A stretch of DNA of 64,000 nucleotides, taken from NCBI GenBank assembly GCA_025403435.1, contig CM046345.1:2046001-2110000 (forward strand). The letters run 5' to 3'. The DNA comes from Artocarpus heterophyllus. Its lineage: Eukaryota > Streptophyta > Magnoliopsida > Rosales > Moraceae. The notes beneath the pieces are model-generated. The model saw only the letters and a list, made by a program, of their open reading frames with translations. It was not told the origin of the DNA and ran no database searches. The translations under genes and the position numbers were made by a program. This document shows, one piece after another, positions 60,042 to 64,000 of the stretch (positions are counted from its first letter, which is position 1; each line of letters starts with the position of its first letter).

Positions 60042-60290
60042 ATATGTAAGGGGTTGAGAAGAAAAAAATGAGGTAATATTCTGTTGTAGATGTGAAGTAG
60101 AGTTTGAGAGAAATTTTTATAACATAGAGAGGTTGGGGTTGGGGATTGGAATTGAAAGACTGTATTGATCTTTTGTAACTCATACTCAGCGTAGTGAATT
60201 TGGAAGAGAAGACTGTCTTCCCGTGGATGTAGATCATTTCGATCGAACCACGTAAAAACTCGCGTGTTTGATTTCTGGTTGTGTTTGTTC
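59975..60290 (+). repeat. LTR-derived fragment with (TA)n tract, copy B
   Basis: Counterpart of 42680-43015. The (TA)n run is 60010-60039. Downstream, near 60435-60500, a 34-bp phrase (TGATTGATAAGCTAATAC...) is tandemly doubled only in this copy. Confidence 0.45.
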
Positions 60291-60594
60291 TTGAAGTGTG
60301 CTTAGATTGGTTGAGTGTGTTGAAACTTGACAGTCTGGTTTGGTTGTTGTTGTTGTTGTTTTTTTAATTAAACATCTACGGTTGAGTCCTTTGTATTGGA
60401 CAATAGCATGTGTAAGATCATGTGAATGCTCGTACATGATTGATAAGCTAATACTTTGTAAATTTTTACATGATTGATAAGCTAATACTTTGTAAATTTT
60501 TTTCTTTTGGATTTAACTTGTTTATAATGTGTTTCTGGTCCTTTGTTTTTCATCAAATTACAACGAGATCAATCTAACACAGGGGATATAGAAC

Positions 60595-61390
60595 GGAAAA
60601 CGACAAAACCCACAAAAACAACATTAATATTTATACAATTATATTCCAATAATGGCATGTGTAAGATCATTTGAAATTAATAAACAACGATATGGCATCA
60701 ATTAAAAAGGGCATTAAACGGACACATATGTCATGAAAAGGAAACTTACAAAACCCACAAAAACGACATTCTAAATATTAAAATGACAAAAAGTTGAAAA
60801 AAAATAAAAACAACTATGAAATCATGGGCTAAAAAACCGCATATCAAAGAAAGAATAACTTGGATTGTACGGTGACAAAAGTGAACAAAAAAAAAAAAGC
60901 CAAAATGACGTAATTCTTATCCTTATTTATCGTGTATTAGCCTAAAAACGACAAGACATTGAGCAAAAACATTCATGTTAAAAGACGAGAACGACATCAT
61001 ACTAAAATGAACAAAAAATAAGCCAAAATGACGTAATGCGTATCCTAATTTATCAAGAATTAGCTCAAAAACGACAAGACATTGAGAAACGACATCATCA
61101 ACCATAGGACATCAAATAGAAACAACAAAATCTTCATAGAAACGGCAAAATCTTTAAGGTTAAAAGTATGTGCATTAGCTCAAAAACGACAAGACATTAA
61201 GAAACGACATCATCAGCCATAGGACATCAAATAGAAACGGCAAAATCTTTGAAGACAGGTTATAATTTATTTCCATTATTTGGAAAAAGTCGAGAAAAAA
61301 CAAATGCAAAAACATAATCAACCATGGGATATCAAATACGAACCGCAAAATCTTTAAAAAGAAATCATTCACGCACTTTCTTTTATTATC
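60595..61390. repeat. ACGAC-rich repeat block 1, copy B
   Basis: Counterpart of 43339-44100, with one additional partial unit near 61130-61160 (AGAAACGGCAAAATCTTT). Confidence 0.75.
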
Positions 61391-61414
61391 TGGAAAAGTC
61401 GAAAAAATATGTGA

Positions 61415-62092
61415 AAGTAGCCGTCCAATTGGCACAGCGCCAGTCCGTCGTTCTTCCACCGCCTCCAGTTTAAGGGCCGACTGAACCAGGCCTTCGTCCA
61501 ATTCACACGACCCAAGTCTCGCCTGGAACAGGCGGGCCAGCCAAGAGGCACACCAACTTCCAGCGAAGCCGGTTGACCTAAGGTCCCCCGCCCTTGTGCC
61601 TTAGGCCCAAGTTGCTGAGGCCAGGGCTCAGGGCCTGCTTGGCACTAACTCATAAACAGCTGCTCAGTCTTGTCAGCTAACGATGTGGGACACTTCGTAT
61701 CACTCTCCATTCCCTCTCCTTTAGCCCGAGTAGGAGGAGCTCACAATTAGCGCTTTAAACTGCAAATTGAGGAAAGAAATGTGCGTTTTTGAAAACCATT
61801 TAATATACTTTGTCGTTTGCTTTCATAAAGAAGGCATTCAGATTTAGTTGTTACCCTTGGTAAGTTTGGCTACTGAAGTAGGCATGACGACCAGGATTCA
61901 ATATTAGTTCCAAAATACGTTGAAGGGGCAAGGGAATTTTCACCGTCTATGATCTTTCTTTTTCTTTTTTCTGCTTGGTTAATGTTTAATATGTTGATTC
62001 AATGACAACACTACCAAAAAATAAAAATAAAAATAAAATGAATAGTGGATTAATTGGAACTAAAATTCAATACAAAAAAAACACATGCAGAT

Positions 62093-62095
<3 letters not shown>
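61415..62095. repeat. GC-rich R-family block plus retained body, copy B
   Basis: The GC-rich head to 61790 matches 44120-44500. The following segment to about 62095 (TTTCATAAAGAAGGCATTCAG, GAAGTAGGCATGACGACCAG) aligns with the R body at 14640-14760 and 46910-46985 but is missing from copy A. This shows that copy A suffered a deletion here. Confidence 0.65.

Positions 62096-62126
<31 letters not shown>
62096..62126. repeat. A31 homopolymer
   Basis: An uninterrupted run of about 31 A residues, followed by TCTTTTTAATCATATCC. Either a retroposon tail or slippage product. No matching target duplication was found. Confidence 0.9.
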
Positions 62127-62130
<4 letters not shown>

Positions 62131-62139
62131 TTTAATCAT

Positions 62140-63300
62140 ATCCATATGAGAGAGCTTTTCCACCATCACCTCGTGTCCAACTCGAAAGCTAATCATACCC
62201 GCACCCAAATAGTATCCCTATGCTCATTCTAGGAGGAGTAAATATGTATAGGTAAAAATATCTGCCAATAATCTCTTGTTTTCTTTTATCAAATGAATAA
62301 AAATGGAATATATCAATTTTTAATTTTATAAGGAATTACTTTAAAACTTTTTAAAAACAATTTTATTTATTTAACAAAAAAATGACATTGACAATTTTGT
62401 TAAAAGGTTCATTTATACAGGCAAAATTAGGTGGATTGCTTGTTTTCGTCACACCTTTTCAATTAATGGTCAAACTTTTTTTTTTAATTAAAAGGCCATT
62501 TTTTATTGAGTTTATAGTGGTCAATTACTAATATACTGATAGTTTATAAAATAGGCTATTGCAGTTTTATGACTGGTCTAATATTAATCCACCAAAATGG
62601 CATGTCACAAATAGACTGGTAACTTATTGAGTAATATTGATTACTTAGTGATATCGTCTATTAATGATAAATCACGAAGTTAATCCGTCATAAATTACAA
62701 AATTAATAATAAACTACAAAATTAATCTATTGGTAATTTATTTGTGATGTTTGGGAGTGAAATTCTAATCATACAAGTTCAAACGTAAACAAAGAAAAGT
62801 TCTGACATGCTATTGTAATAAAATAAAAATGTGTTATGTTGTAAAACTCTCATATGCTATAATGCATGATTTCAACACAACTTAAGCATTTACGTTCTAA
62901 TCATTTCTAAAAACAATCATTTTTCTAATTCAAGAAAATAAAAAAAGATTAGCATTTGATTGGCGCTTGCTCAATGAAAAAAAAAAAAAAAACAGGTGAA
63001 ACAGAAATGGATGAACAAAACGAAGATTAAAGTCAGAGAGGACCCAAACCAAAACCCATGTCATACTTTGGACTCGTGACTCATAGAGAGGGAAGAGGGA
63101 GAGAGAGTTGGTGGTTGAAGATTACTAGAATCTGAAAAGCATCGAACATCTTGAACCTCGCCTCAACGATAAGACAAAAACCCTCTCCATTTCTCTCTCA
63201 CACTGCCAACACCAATCATTCCCATTGCTGGCTATTTAATGTTGGTCTTGCTATTTAATGCTGGTCTTTCTTGAGCAATGTTTCTCCTTGTTTGTTCTCC
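62140..63300. other. Non-coding AT-rich stretch, copy B
   Basis: Counterpart of 44501-45545, with about 115 bp extra at 62790-62905. The extra segment is followed by TTCTAATCATTTCTAAAAAC, echoing ATTCTAATCATACAAG before it. No gene is seen. Confidence 0.5.
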
Positions 63301-63304
63301 TACT

Positions 63305-63835
63305 AGATGAAACGACGAGAGCTGTATTGTCGTCAAATAAAAACGACATAAACCTATGACAGATGACAACAGAAGGAAAAGGACCTACAAAAACAACATT
63401 AATCTTTGGACAACGACAATAAAAGAAGAAAGAAATCTCAACTACGAAAGAACACCTTGAAAAAAAAAATTAATAACAACAACAATGTCCGTAATGCACA
63501 GCACTCAGAAAAGCGACAAAAATATGCCAAAATTCTACTGCTTTGTCCCCAATTAGATGAGAAAACGACAAGAAGACTATGAAACGACATCCACGCCATA
63601 GGGGCCAAGAAATATTGACATAAAATAAATAACGACTGCAGTTGTAGAAACGACATCAACCCAGTAAATATAACACCAAATAGAAATCGCACACCCTACG
63701 GAAGGGACAAAAATTTTCACCTTAAAAAAGCTACACCCGGAAAAAACGACAGCAACTTCAAAATGACAAAAATATGCAAACAACATGACTTGAATACATA
63801 AAACTTAAAAACAGAGAGAGTTTTTATTACGACAA
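63305..63835. repeat. ACGAC-rich repeat block 2, copy B
   Basis: Counterpart of 45550-46080 and nearly identical to it. The remainder to 64000 matches 46080-46258 and holds nothing recognisable. Confidence 0.75.
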
Positions 63836-64000
63836 AATCCCCAAAAAAAAGTTACCAATACTGTAGAGCTTGGCACTGTGAGTTTTTTTTAATGAAAATC
63901 TTTTAAATTTGTGTCAATTGTTTTAGCTTAACGTATAAGTTATCGTGGATAGAATTTGATATTTCCAAAACGCTGAACACTGTTTTGCAGAAACTGGCTT

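Larger units (their letters stand above)
52098..64000. repeat. Tandem segmental duplication, copy B (runs off the right edge)
   Basis: Starts inside the duplicated copia 3 LTR at AACAGAGACC and stays collinear with 34749-46258 to the window end. Differences from copy A are small indels, microsatellite lengths, a retained segment of about 330 bp at 61800-62130 and about 115 bp at 62790-62905. Confidence 0.95.

Overview
This is a nuclear window from a dicot flowering plant. It is AT-rich, with intron-containing plant genes, Ty1/copia elements, long TG...CA LTRs of Ty3/gypsy character, LINE debris and a coiled-coil NLR (CC-NB-LRR) disease-resistance locus. I cannot name the species from sequence alone.

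Layout. (1) 1-4841: the 5' part of a decayed Ty1/copia element on the minus strand. It sits in an intron of the next gene and runs off the left edge. (2) 5030-12921, minus strand: the first 16 coding exons (about 703 codons) of a SPIKE1-type DOCK guanine nucleotide exchange factor. All splice junctions and phases are consistent. Its introns carry a plus-strand LINE fragment and two smaller poly(A) retroposon fragments. The rest of the gene lies beyond the left edge, past the copia insertion. (3) 12922-15291 and 21924-22400: SPIKE1 upstream DNA and a moderately repeated sequence (R), split by a near-complete copia element at 15297-21918 (426-bp LTRs, TGGTT target duplication). (4) 22400-23749: a possible solo LTR and featureless AT-rich DNA. 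(5) 23755-35233: a third copia element (TTATC target duplication). Its gag/nucleocapsid region was hit by two long LTR insertions, 27743-30930 (ATGAA) and 31420-34229 (GTCGA), and one of its LTRs holds a 156-bp MITE.

(6) 34749-64000: a segmental tandem duplication with an offset of about 17.3 kb. Each unit has a piece of the copia-3 LTR with its MITE, an NLR gene, a 3' region with decayed repeats of the NLR tail, ACGAC-rich repeat blocks and R-family repeats. Copy A runs from 34749 to at least 46258. Copy B begins at 52098 and runs off the right edge. Between them lies LTR-retroelement DNA (47546-52097) whose two ends carry different flanking pentamers, as expected of a rearranged junction.

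The two NLR copies are broken at different places. Copy A has a TGA at codon 32 and a Trp-to-Arg change in kinase-2, but is otherwise open to its end. Copy B has an intact N-terminal half, a 103-bp deletion with 20 bp of filler in the LRR region, and a 1-nt deletion near the C-terminus. SPIKE1 is the only gene that looks fully functional. The rest is a picture of retroelement nesting, local duplication and NLR birth-and-death.
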